Part shown: one piece after another, positions 17,051 to 24,659 of the stretch
Layout: the number at the start of each line of letters is the position of its first letter
Position numbering within the stretch: position 1 is the stretch's first letter
Assembly: GCA_018066125.1 (NCBI GenBank)
Contig: JAGHSA010000061.1
Coordinates: 1-50,136, forward strand
From: Candidatus Cryptobacteroides onthequi
GTDB taxonomy: Bacteria > Bacteroidota > Bacteroidia > Bacteroidales > UBA932
DNA length: 50,136 nt
Reading direction: 5' to 3'
Notes under the pieces: model-generated
What the model saw: the letters and a program-made list of their open reading frames with translations, nothing else
Databases searched by the model: none
Told to the model about the DNA's origin: nothing
Made by a program: the position numbers and the translations under genes

Positions 17051-19240
17051 ATGAACAGAAATATCCGCACGGTGTCGACAGTCGCGGCGCTTCTCATTTC
17101 GGCAACATGCCTTGCGCGTACCATGAGTTTCGGCAATGCTGATTTCAAGGCGTCGGTTTCACTCCGGCATCACAGACTCGTCGATATCACCCTCACCGAC
17201 ACGCGTACAGGTGCCGTCTCATCCTCTGATGCTCCGGTGTTTGAGTTCTGCATCGATGGCCGGACAGTCAGTTCGTCAGATCCGGTCTGGAACTGGGCAG
17301 GGGAGACAGTCCGTCATCTGTCCAACGGAGGTACCGTCGTGACGTGGCATCTCAGGGGCGGGAAGTTTCTCAAGGGACTGGACCTGTGGTGGGACCGGGA
17401 ATATTTCCAGAGCGGCACCATGCTCAGGGAGCGTCTCCGCTTGTCTTCGAAGTCGGGTCACAGGCTCACAGACCTTGACGGTGCCAATCATTTCATATTC
17501 CCGCAATACACCTTTGATGGAGTCTCTGATGCTTCGGCTCACGAGCTCCGCATTGCTACATTCCGCACTCCGAGGAAGTTTCCGACGCACCATATGAATC
17601 ATCCGGTGCGGATGGATTACGATGTTTCCGATGAGACAGTGTCCGTCAAGGGGCCTTTCCTTACTGTGGATTGCGGTAGATTCAAAGTCCTCAATACATA
17701 CGAGCATGCCTCTCAGGATACGACATTCATGAAGCCTCCGGTCAGAGACGACCTTTCTGGCAATGATGAAGGACAGCTCACAGAAGGCGACCTTGACTAC
17801 ATCAGCAATGACGATCTCTGGTTCATCGCAGCCGAGACCGCCCTGTCGGACGGTAGGCTCACGGTCAGAGACCGTATCCGTCACGGAGGATATCTGGACG
17901 GTGAGACGATCCCGGAAAGCGGCTGTTATGAGACAGTATGGTCAACGACCACCCTTCTACGTGCAGACGATGACGTGAATGCGGTGATAGGTGATTATCT
18001 GTATTCAAAGATCACCGACCATGCCGCTTCAAGGGTGGCAGGTTTCTACTACAATACCTGGGGAATGCAGCGTGCCTCCAAGGACCTTTATTCAGTCATG
18101 AATGAAGAACGCCTCCTTCAGGAGATAGATGCCGCTGCGGAATTGGGAGTCGAGACTTTCGTCATAGATGACGGCTGGCACGTGACCTTCGGCGACTGGA
18201 GGGCAAACCGCGAGAGACTGCCTCACGGGCTGAAACCGCTTGTGGACAGGATGCATTCCTATGGTATCAGACCAGGTATCTGGGTGTCAACATGCGGAGC
18301 AGGCAAGGCTACACAGCGTACTCTCGACCATCCGGACTGGATCATCAGAGACGGGTCTGGAGAACCTGTCAAGGGACAGTGGAAAAACCCTGTATATGAT
18401 ATCGTGGGCCCGTGCTATGACTTGATACTTGCCGACCTCAAGGCACTGACAGACGAGGGCATACGCTTCTTCAAATGGGATGGTGTGAATATGTTCAACA
18501 GCTCTATTGCCGGACTGTACCACGGGGACGAGAGCCGTTCACGCCGCGAGATCATCGACCGGTACAACTACCTCTTTCCGTTCTATATCACCTCACTCAT
18601 GCGTGAGCTCCGCGAATATTGCCCCGATGCTGTCATCGAGATGGATCTCACGGAATCAGACAGGAATATCGTCGGTCTCATGCCTCTCCAGGAAAGCAAG
18701 TTCTATTTCATCAATAATGGCGCCTCCGGATACAATGACTACACCACCAGGCGCAGCCGCAGTGTGCGGAGCGTCATCAATGAGTACGCCGACTTCGTAC
18801 CTCAGGAGATATTTACATATGCGTATTACCCTATCGATGAGGATGGCAGCATGATTTACAATGTGACCTCATCCCTCAGTGCCGGACATGGTTTCTGGGG
18901 CGATCTGCAGATGACGAGTCCTGAGCAGAGGGCTTCGGTGCGTGAACTAGTGATGTCTGCGCGGGAGATTCTTCCTCATGTGTCAGGCCGCCTTGTCGAG
19001 CGGACAGGCGCCATAGATTCCTCTCCTGAGATATATGTCCAGCGCTCACCCGACTCCGGGTACGCCCTTGTCACGGTGTTCAGCCGTGAACCTCTGGATA
19101 CGGTCATACACATCGATCTGCCCGTTGAGAAGATCTCAAGGGTGCAGGGATGTGTCATCGACTCCGCCGGAGTCAGCATTCCGGTCAGGTTCGATGGAAG
19201 GGACGGCTGCTGCGCAGCTTTTGTCACAGGAAAAGAGTAG
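17051..19240 (+). CDS. GH36-type alpha-galactosidase (melibiase), exported
   Basis: Retaining glycosidase of the GH36/GH-D clan that probably removes alpha-galactosyl residues from plant or host glycans. The start MNRNIRTVSTVAALLISATCLA is a signal peptide; the longer frame from 16976 overlaps the divergent gene and is rejected. An N-terminal beta-supersandwich domain runs to about residue 320. The TIM barrel shows NTWGMQR, FVIDDGWHVTFGDW, GIRPGIWVST and the nucleophile in FFKWDGVN (Asp477). The acid/base residue is probably the Asp of the later LTESDRN segment. A small C-terminal beta domain ends the 729-aa protein. It converges with the desulfidase gene, 2 nt apart, with no terminator obvious. 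Alpha-N-acetylgalactosaminidase is the main alternative specificity. Confidence 0.85.
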   Translation: MNRNIRTVSTVAALLISATCLARTMSFGNADFKASVSLRHHRLVDITLTDTRTGAVSSSDAPVFEFCIDGRTVSSSDPVWNWAGETVRHLSNGGTVVTWHLRGGKFLKGLDLWWDREYFQSGTMLRERLRLSSKSGHRLTDLDGANHFIFPQYTFDGVSDASAHELRIATFRTPRKFPTHHMNHPVRMDYDVSDETVSVKGPFLTVDCGRFKVLNTYEHASQDTTFMKPPVRDDLSGNDEGQLTEGDLDYISNDDLWFIAAETALSDGRLTVRDRIRHGGYLDGETIPESGCYETVWSTTTLLRADDDVNAVIGDYLYSKITDHAASRVAGFYYNTWGMQRASKDLYSVMNEERLLQEIDAAAELGVETFVIDDGWHVTFGDWRANRERLPHGLKPLVDRMHSYGIRPGIWVSTCGAGKATQRTLDHPDWIIRDGSGEPVKGQWKNPVYDIVGPCYDLILADLKALTDEGIRFFKWDGVNMFNSSIAGLYHGDESRSRREIIDRYNYLFPFYITSLMRELREYCPDAVIEMDLTESDRNIVGLMPLQESKFYFINNGASGYNDYTTRRSRSVRSVINEYADFVPQEIFTYAYYPIDEDGSMIYNVTSSLSAGHGFWGDLQMTSPEQRASVRELVMSAREILPHVSGRLVERTGAIDSSPEIYVQRSPDSGYALVTVFSREPLDTVIHIDLPVEKISRVQGCVIDSAGVSIPVRFDGRDGCCAAFVTGKE

Positions 19241-19242
19241 GC

Positions 19243-20517
19243 TCAGGCCTTATGTGTCATGATGTCCAGGACGAGTCTGTCTGTCTCGTCCATTCCGACG
19301 GATCCCACTCTGGTCAGATTGTGGATGCTCCGGTCGACATCATCCTCGACAAGGCCCTCGGCGCTGGTGACGGATTTGTTCTGTATGGCAAGCATTGCGC
19401 TCAGCACGGCCGTTGATACTCCACTCGACAGCTTGAGGGCGCAACTCGGCTTGGCGCCGTCGCATACCATTCCGGCGAGGTTGGCCACCATGTTCTTGAC
19501 GCTGTATGCCACCTGGTCGTATCCTCCTCCCATAAGATAAGTGATGCCGCAGCTGCTTCCGGTAGATGCCACGACGCAGCCGCAGAGCGCGCTGAGGCGC
19601 CCGAGGCTCTGCTTGATGTAGATGGCCGTGAGGTGGCTGAGAATCAGCGCTCTGGTGAGTTCCTCCTCCGTATTGTGGTTCTCTTCTGCAAATACGACCA
19701 CCGGCATGGTGGCGGCAATGCCCTGGTTGCCGCTGCCGGAATTGCTCATCACCGGAATCGGAGCTCCGGCCATTCTGGCGTCGCAGGCGCCGCTTGTTGC
19801 GGAAAGTATGTGGCAGAACATGCTGTCTCCCATGATGCCGCGTCCAAGCGGACGGCTCAGCGTCTTTCCCAGCTCGTGGCCGTAGTTGCCTTCCAGGGAT
19901 TTCGCGGCAGCCTGCTCGTTGAGGCGGCGGGCCTCATTTATGAATTCAATGCTCTCGAGAGGTGCAGTGGTCGCGAACTCGTACACCCTTCTGAGGGTCA
20001 GCTCGTCTCTGCATTCCTCCTCCTCTACGGTATCGGCGACCGGGCTGTCTGTGATGACGCCGTCCGGACCTTCGAGGTAGGTGAGTCTCGTATGCTCGTG
20101 TGCGATGACGGCTTTAGCCTTCCTGTCGCCGGCAGTGCATACTGTCTCGATGTAGAGCTTATCGCAGATTCCTTCTTTGAGAGCTATGCCTATGCGGCCC
20201 TCTGCAATGAATCTCTTGCCTTCTGCCACAGCCTCGGGACTGCAGTCTTTCAGGACTTCAAGCCGGTATGAACTTTTCCCTATCAATGCTCCGAGCGCGA
20301 CTGCGATAGGCAGTCCTATCATCCCGGTGCCGGGAATGCCTACGCCCATGGCGTTCTTCAGGATGTTTGCACTGAGCTGGATGTCTATCTTTTCCGGAAC
20401 TGTGCCCAGAGCTTCCGTGGCGTATGCTGTACACAAAGCCACCGCCATCGGCTCCGTGCAGCCTATTGCCGGAACCACTTCGCGTCTTATGAGATTGATG
20501 ATTTCCTGATTATCCAT
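19243..20517 (-). CDS. L-cysteine desulfidase / UPF0597 family protein (CyuA-like)
   Basis: Member of the iron-sulfur serine dehydratase alpha-like UPF0597 family, in which CyuA (YhaM) degrades cysteine to pyruvate, ammonia and sulfide. The start chosen is MDNQEIINLIRREVVPAIGC; ten extra upstream codons are not family-like. Characteristic motifs are AIGCTEP (residues 22-28), GVGIPGTGMIG, CDARMAGAPIPVMSNSGSGNQGI, the CGCVVASTGSSCG pair and VCDGAKPSCALKLSSG, whose cysteines should bind the 4Fe-4S cluster. At 424 aa it has normal length. It has a TATATTTG-type -7 box upstream. It provides sulfide and pyruvate under anaerobic conditions; serine deamination is an alternative activity. Confidence 0.88.
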   Translation of the reverse strand: MDNQEIINLIRREVVPAIGCTEPMAVALCTAYATEALGTVPEKIDIQLSANILKNAMGVGIPGTGMIGLPIAVALGALIGKSSYRLEVLKDCSPEAVAEGKRFIAEGRIGIALKEGICDKLYIETVCTAGDRKAKAVIAHEHTRLTYLEGPDGVITDSPVADTVEEEECRDELTLRRVYEFATTAPLESIEFINEARRLNEQAAAKSLEGNYGHELGKTLSRPLGRGIMGDSMFCHILSATSGACDARMAGAPIPVMSNSGSGNQGIAATMPVVVFAEENHNTEEELTRALILSHLTAIYIKQSLGRLSALCGCVVASTGSSCGITYLMGGGYDQVAYSVKNMVANLAGMVCDGAKPSCALKLSSGVSTAVLSAMLAIQNKSVTSAEGLVEDDVDRSIHNLTRVGSVGMDETDRLVLDIMTHKA

Positions 20518-20535
20518 AATGTCATACCTGTTGTG

Positions 20536-20543
20536 CAAATATA
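20536..20543 (-). promoter_or_regulatory. Likely -7 element for the desulfidase gene
   Basis: TATATTTG on the minus strand lies 19-26 nt before the start codon. The -33 side overlaps the end of the upstream small gene and has no clear TTG. Confidence 0.5.
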
Positions 20544-20565
20544 ACAATTGGATGCGGAATAAGAG

Positions 20566-21033
20566 TTATTTTTTCACGAGTTCAAGGTCTTTCTTGGACA
20601 TGACCTTGGGATCCATGAGCGCCACCTTCTGGAAGAGGAGTATCTGGTTGCCGAGAGAGAGATGCACCTTGTCCTCATGCTTCATCTTCCTCCACCATCT
20701 GTAGAAGCCTACAGGATCATTTTCAAAAGGAATCTTCGCCTTGATGCCTGCACTGTAGCCGGGATAGTCTATTGTGAGCTGAAGACCCATGAAACGCTTG
20801 TAATACTCGGGATCAGCTCTGCGTAGTTTGCTGACAAGAGGGTTGAGGACCTCCAGCTGGTTGACCTGGAGAACTTTCTCCTTGATGATCATCTTGTGGA
20901 TGCGGACAGGGTCGGTATTGAGCCAGTATCCCATCTTCATCGTCACTGGTCCCTCATCGGTGTCAAGGGTCAGCATGTCTGACGAGTCGTACACCTTTTC
21001 CGGGTCGAGAGGGAACAATTCTTCTGATGTCAT
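20566..21033 (-). CDS. Hypothetical protein, 155 aa
   Basis: I do not recognise this family. The protein is soluble, with no signal peptide or membrane segment. Its first half contains an acidic beta-like stretch (DTDEGPVTMKMGYW). The second half has aromatic and basic clusters (YYKRFMGLQLTIDYPGY, GFYRWWRKMKHEDK) and ends in a Lys-rich tail. Codon use resembles neighbouring genes and a TAAATTTG -7 box lies just upstream, so it is probably expressed. It sits 48 nt upstream of the cysteine desulfidase on the same strand and could be cotranscribed with it. The ATG at 21033 is the only reasonable start. Confidence 0.7.
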   Translation of the reverse strand: MTSEELFPLDPEKVYDSSDMLTLDTDEGPVTMKMGYWLNTDPVRIHKMIIKEKVLQVNQLEVLNPLVSKLRRADPEYYKRFMGLQLTIDYPGYSAGIKAKIPFENDPVGFYRWWRKMKHEDKVHLSLGNQILLFQKVALMDPKVMSKKDLELVKK

Positions 21034-21056
21034 CTGCGTGTGTGGATTTATTTAGG

Positions 21057-21064
21057 CAAATTTA
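21057..21064 (-). promoter_or_regulatory. Likely -7 element for the 155-aa hypothetical gene
   Basis: TAAATTTG on the minus strand lies 24-31 nt before the ATG; the -33 box is not convincing. Confidence 0.45.
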
Positions 21065-21143
21065 TCAAAAAATATTTAATTTGCGACTTGTTATAATGAT
21101 AAAATCGTAATACAGCCATTCAAAAAGCCATTATCGTTCGAAA

Positions 21144-21803
21144 ATGCAGGCACAGATCATGATGAAACTCTCGTCATGTTATGACGAACTCGGCTTCCTG
21201 CCGCCTTTCTGCCGGACTGTCGATCTCACTGACCTTGGAGGGACGAACTGCTACTGTGATGCCGAAGCTGCTTCCCGACTCCGTGAGGTCATCTCGGGGC
21301 TGCCTGTGAAAGCCATACACTGGATCGATACTGGGGACTACCATTATCTGTCCCTGTTCTGGCTGGAACGTATCGGCCGTCCTTTCGCCCTGCTGCATCT
21401 GGATCATCATCCGGATGACCAGCCGTGCGCTTTCGGGGGCGACGTCATCAGCTGCGGCAGCTGGGTCGCCGACGCGAAGGGGGCGATCCCCGACATGAGG
21501 TGCTGTGTCACTGTCATGGATGCTTCCACCCTTGTGGACATACCGGAAGGGATGCCGGTCTATGTGTCTCTGGACAAGGATGTCATGTCGAGGGACTATG
21601 CCCGCACCGACTGGGACCAGGGGGAGATGAGCCTTCAGGAAGTGATGGATGTCATATCACATGCACTTGAGGGGCATGAACTGCTGGGTGTCGATATATG
21701 CGGGGAGATCACTGCCGACAAGGGAGCATGTGGAGAAGATGTTGAAATCAATCTCAGGACAGATAAGATTCTATCCGAATTTTTTGTACCTTTACTGAAT
21801 TAA
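21144..21803 (+). CDS. Arginase/ureohydrolase-fold protein, short form
   Basis: Belongs to the arginase-agmatinase-formiminoglutamase fold, which uses a dinuclear Mn centre to hydrolyse guanidino or amidino groups. Counterparts of the metal motifs can be seen: TGDYHYLS for GGDH, LHLDHHPDD for DAHxD, VSLDKDVMS for SxDxDxxDP, and LGVDICGE for the final DxxE. At 219 aa it is shorter than the usual ~300, mainly through a missing N-terminal part and shorter loops, so its substrate may differ from arginine. It ends 18 nt before gcvT in the same direction and may be cotranscribed with the glycine cleavage genes. A role in releasing glycine or related amino acids is speculative. Confidence 0.72.
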   Translation: MQAQIMMKLSSCYDELGFLPPFCRTVDLTDLGGTNCYCDAEAASRLREVISGLPVKAIHWIDTGDYHYLSLFWLERIGRPFALLHLDHHPDDQPCAFGGDVISCGSWVADAKGAIPDMRCCVTVMDASTLVDIPEGMPVYVSLDKDVMSRDYARTDWDQGEMSLQEVMDVISHALEGHELLGVDICGEITADKGACGEDVEINLRTDKILSEFFVPLLN

Positions 21804-21821
21804 TTAACCATTCATAATAAC

Positions 21822-22925
21822 ATGGAAGAAACCCTTCTCAAAACCTGTCTTTATGACAAGCATGTGGCGCTCGGCGCCAAGATGAGTCCCTTCGCTGGCT
21901 TCATCATGCCGATTCAATATTCAAATATCATCAAGGAGCATCTCGCAGTGCGTGAACATGTCGGAATGTTCGATGTGTCCCACATGGGCGAGATCTTTGT
22001 TTCAGGACCCGACGCGGAGAAATTTGTGAACCATATCTTCACAAATGACATTACAGGATATCCTGCAGGCAAGATTCTCTATGGAATGATGTGTTATCCT
22101 GACGGCGGCGTTGTGGATGATCTTCTTGTCTACAGAGAGTTCGAGCCGGAGCACTTCCTTCTGGTCGTAAATGCTGCGAACATCGCCAAGGACTATGAGT
22201 GGATTGTCTCTCACGCCGAAGGATTTGACGTCAAGATCGACAATCAGTCTGACTCCTGGGGCCAGATCGCGATCCAGGGACCTGAGGCCGAGAAGATCGT
22301 CATTGACGTTCTCGGTGAGACAAAGGCTTCAGAGGTGGGATTCTATGAGTTCTATGACAGCCAGTACAAGGGAAGCAGACTTATCGTCAGCCGTACCGGA
22401 TATACCGGAGAGGACGGTTTCGAGGTATATACCACTATCGAGGGTACTCAGGAGATATGGGACCTCTGCATGAATGCAGGTGTCGAGCCATGCGGACTCG
22501 GCTGCCGTGACACTCTCCGCTTCGAGGCGGGACTTCCTCTCTATGGGGATGAGCTTACCGCAGAGATCAGCCCTGTGATGGCCGGTCTGGGCATGTTCTG
22601 CAAACTTGACAAGGAAGAGTTCATCGGAAAGGATGCCCTCGCAGAGCAGAAGGCCAACGGTACTGCAAAGAAGCTCGTCGGCATCGAGATCGCAGACAGG
22701 GCTATCCCGCGCGCAGGCTATCCTGTCGAGACAGAAGACGGCACTGTGGTGGGAGTTGTAACCACCGGATATCACTCGATCTCACTTGACAAGAGCATCT
22801 GCTTTGCCCTTGTTGACAAGAGCGTCTCTGCTCTCGGCACCGCCCTCAGCATCCGCATCCGCACAAGGGTATTCCCGGGAGTGGTAGTGAAGAAGAGATT
22901 CTATCAGACCAGATACAAGAAATAA
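21822..22925 (+). CDS. gcvT: Glycine cleavage system T protein (aminomethyltransferase)
   Basis: Transfers the methylene group from the aminomethyl-lipoyl arm of H protein to tetrahydrofolate, releasing ammonia. At 367 aa it starts MEETLLKTCLYDKHVALGAKM. Recognisable blocks are FAGFIMPIQY, VGMFDVSHMGEI, the folate-binding GYTGEDGFEVY, and RDTLRFEAGLPLYGDEL with the conserved C-terminal glycine-rich barrel. It is first of gcvT-gcvH-gcvPA-gcvPB, with a 27-nt gap to gcvH. No glycine riboswitch fold was recognised upstream; only 18 nt separate it from the arginase-fold gene, whose promoter may drive the set. Confidence 0.96.
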   Translation: MEETLLKTCLYDKHVALGAKMSPFAGFIMPIQYSNIIKEHLAVREHVGMFDVSHMGEIFVSGPDAEKFVNHIFTNDITGYPAGKILYGMMCYPDGGVVDDLLVYREFEPEHFLLVVNAANIAKDYEWIVSHAEGFDVKIDNQSDSWGQIAIQGPEAEKIVIDVLGETKASEVGFYEFYDSQYKGSRLIVSRTGYTGEDGFEVYTTIEGTQEIWDLCMNAGVEPCGLGCRDTLRFEAGLPLYGDELTAEISPVMAGLGMFCKLDKEEFIGKDALAEQKANGTAKKLVGIEIADRAIPRAGYPVETEDGTVVGVVTTGYHSISLDKSICFALVDKSVSALGTALSIRIRTRVFPGVVVKKRFYQTRYKK

Positions 22926-22952
22926 TCAAACTAAAAAACACATATTTACATT

Positions 22953-23330
22953 ATGAGCACAGTAAAAGAAGGACTCCTCTACAGCGAGTCACATGAGTGG
23001 GTTAAAGTTGACGGTCCATTCGCATACGTAGGTATTTCCGATTTCGCACAGGAAGAGATGGGCGACATCACATATGTAGATCTTCCAGACCTTGAGAACG
23101 TAGTCAAGGGTGAGGAATTCGGCGCACTCGAGAGCGTGAAGGCTTCAAGCGACCTCTACGCTCCAGTGACAGGCATCATCGCAGAGCGCAACACAGACCT
23201 TGAGGATCAGCCTGAGGCTCTCAATGAGGACCCATACGGATCATGGATTCTCCGCGTTCACATCACCAACCCTGCAGAGCTCGATGAGCTCATGGATGCA
23301 GCTGCATACGAGGCATATCTTGCAAAGTAA
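22953..23330 (+). CDS. gcvH: Glycine cleavage system H protein
   Basis: Lipoyl carrier that shuttles the aminomethyl group between P, T and L proteins. At 125 aa it starts MSTVKEGLLYSESHEWVKV. The lipoyl lysine is Lys63 in ALESVKASSDLY, within the conserved ES-K-A-SD motif. The ALNEDPYGSWI segment is diagnostic. It is preceded by an A-rich leader of the sort used for translation initiation in Bacteroidota. The stop codon is followed 1 nt later by the gcvPA ATG. The partner L protein (lipoamide dehydrogenase) is not in the window. Confidence 0.97.
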   Translation: MSTVKEGLLYSESHEWVKVDGPFAYVGISDFAQEEMGDITYVDLPDLENVVKGEEFGALESVKASSDLYAPVTGIIAERNTDLEDQPEALNEDPYGSWILRVHITNPAELDELMDAAAYEAYLAK

Positions 23331-23331
23331 C

Positions 23332-24657
23332 ATGACAAAGTTCGCTTATTTCCCTCATACGGAAGAAGACATCCAGGTGATGCTCGAGCGTATAGGCGTC
23401 AAGTCTATGGACGACCTGTACTGCGATGTACCTGCCGAGTTCTTCCACACTGAGGAGTATGACCTTCCGGACGCGATGTCCGAGCAGCAGGTCCGCGAGT
23501 ACTTTGATTCTCTCGTGGCCAAGAACCCGAAGCTCAAGGTTTTCGTGGGAGCAGGAGCATACGATCACTATACTCCTTCTGTTATCCCTTACCTCACATC
23601 CCGTTCAGAGTTCATCACTGCATATACTCCATATCAGTGCGAGATATCCCAGGGTACACTCAGGTATATCTTCGAGTATCAGAGCATGATATGCGCCCTT
23701 ACGGGTATGGATGTATCCAACGCATCCATGTATGACGGACCTACTGCAGCTGCCGAGGCCATGCGCATGTGTCTTGCATGTACCAGAAAGAAGAGCACCG
23801 TTCTCCTTTCAAAGTCACTCCTTCCTACAGTGAGCGGAGTGGTTGAGACCTACGCAAAGTTCTACGGCACCAAGCTGCAGTACATCGACACTGTCGATGG
23901 AATGACATCTCTAGAGAGTCTCAAGTCGCTGCTTGAGAGTGGGGAAGTCGCAGGTGCCATCGTGCCTTCCATCAGCCGTTACGGTGTGATCGAGGACCTC
24001 AGCGGCTTCGCTGACGCTCTCCATGCCGCAGGTGCAATCCTTGTGGAATATTGCGACCCTTCTGCTCTGGCAGTTCTCAAGACTCCTTCAGAGTGGGGTG
24101 CAGACGTGGCAGTCGGTGACGGTCAGAGTCTTGGTATTCCTCTCTGCTATGGCGGTCCTTATGTTGGATTCATGGCAGTGAAGAAGGAGCATATGCGCAA
24201 GATGCCGGGCCGTATCGTCGGCGAGACAAAAGACGGTCAGGGCAGACGTGCATTCGTGCTCACCCTCCAGGCCCGCGAGCAGCATATCCGCAGAGAGAAG
24301 GCTACCAGCAACATCTGTTCGAATGAGTCGCTCATGGCTCTCTGGGTCACCATCTATCTTTCAGTGATGGGACCTCAGGGCATGAAGGAAGTCAATGAAC
24401 AGTCATACGCCGGAGCACACTATCTCTACGATGAGCTCCTCAAGACAGGCAAGTTCGAGAAGGTGTTCGATGCACCTTTCCTCAAGGAGTTTGTCCTCAG
24501 ACCTCTTGTCGATGTCAAGGCACTCCAGACAAAGCTCTATGAGGCCGGCTTCTTCGCCGCTCTCGAGACTGAGGAAGGTTATGTAAGTTTCTGTGTAACT
24601 GAGAAGAGAACCAAGGCTGAGATCGACGCCCTGGTTGCAGCTGTAAAGGAGGCATAG
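23332..24657 (+). CDS. gcvPA: Glycine dehydrogenase (decarboxylating) subunit 1, P protein N-terminal half
   Basis: N-terminal half of the split P protein; with GcvPB it forms the PLP enzyme that decarboxylates glycine and passes the aminomethyl group to lipoyl-H. The start chosen is MTKFAYFPHTEEDIQVML, 1 nt after the gcvH stop; a longer frame from 23200 overlaps gcvH and is rejected. Conserved segments are GAGAYDHYTPSVIPYL, TPYQCEISQGTLRYIFEYQS and RKMPGRIVGETKD, the last near the P-protein interface. At 441 aa it matches the subunit-1 family. The gcvPB ATG follows 2 nt after its stop. The split form contrasts with the fused single gcvP reported for Bacteroides species. Confidence 0.96.
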   Translation: MTKFAYFPHTEEDIQVMLERIGVKSMDDLYCDVPAEFFHTEEYDLPDAMSEQQVREYFDSLVAKNPKLKVFVGAGAYDHYTPSVIPYLTSRSEFITAYTPYQCEISQGTLRYIFEYQSMICALTGMDVSNASMYDGPTAAAEAMRMCLACTRKKSTVLLSKSLLPTVSGVVETYAKFYGTKLQYIDTVDGMTSLESLKSLLESGEVAGAIVPSISRYGVIEDLSGFADALHAAGAILVEYCDPSALAVLKTPSEWGADVAVGDGQSLGIPLCYGGPYVGFMAVKKEHMRKMPGRIVGETKDGQGRRAFVLTLQAREQHIRREKATSNICSNESLMALWVTIYLSVMGPQGMKEVNEQSYAGAHYLYDELLKTGKFEKVFDAPFLKEFVLRPLVDVKALQTKLYEAGFFAALETEEGYVSFCVTEKRTKAEIDALVAAVKEA

Positions 24658-24659
24658 CT

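Noticed and set aside
21033-21143. Glycine riboswitch ahead of the gcv cluster
   Set aside because: The 110-nt AT-rich region lacks the paired-aptamer sequence and structure expected, and lies before the arginase-fold gene.
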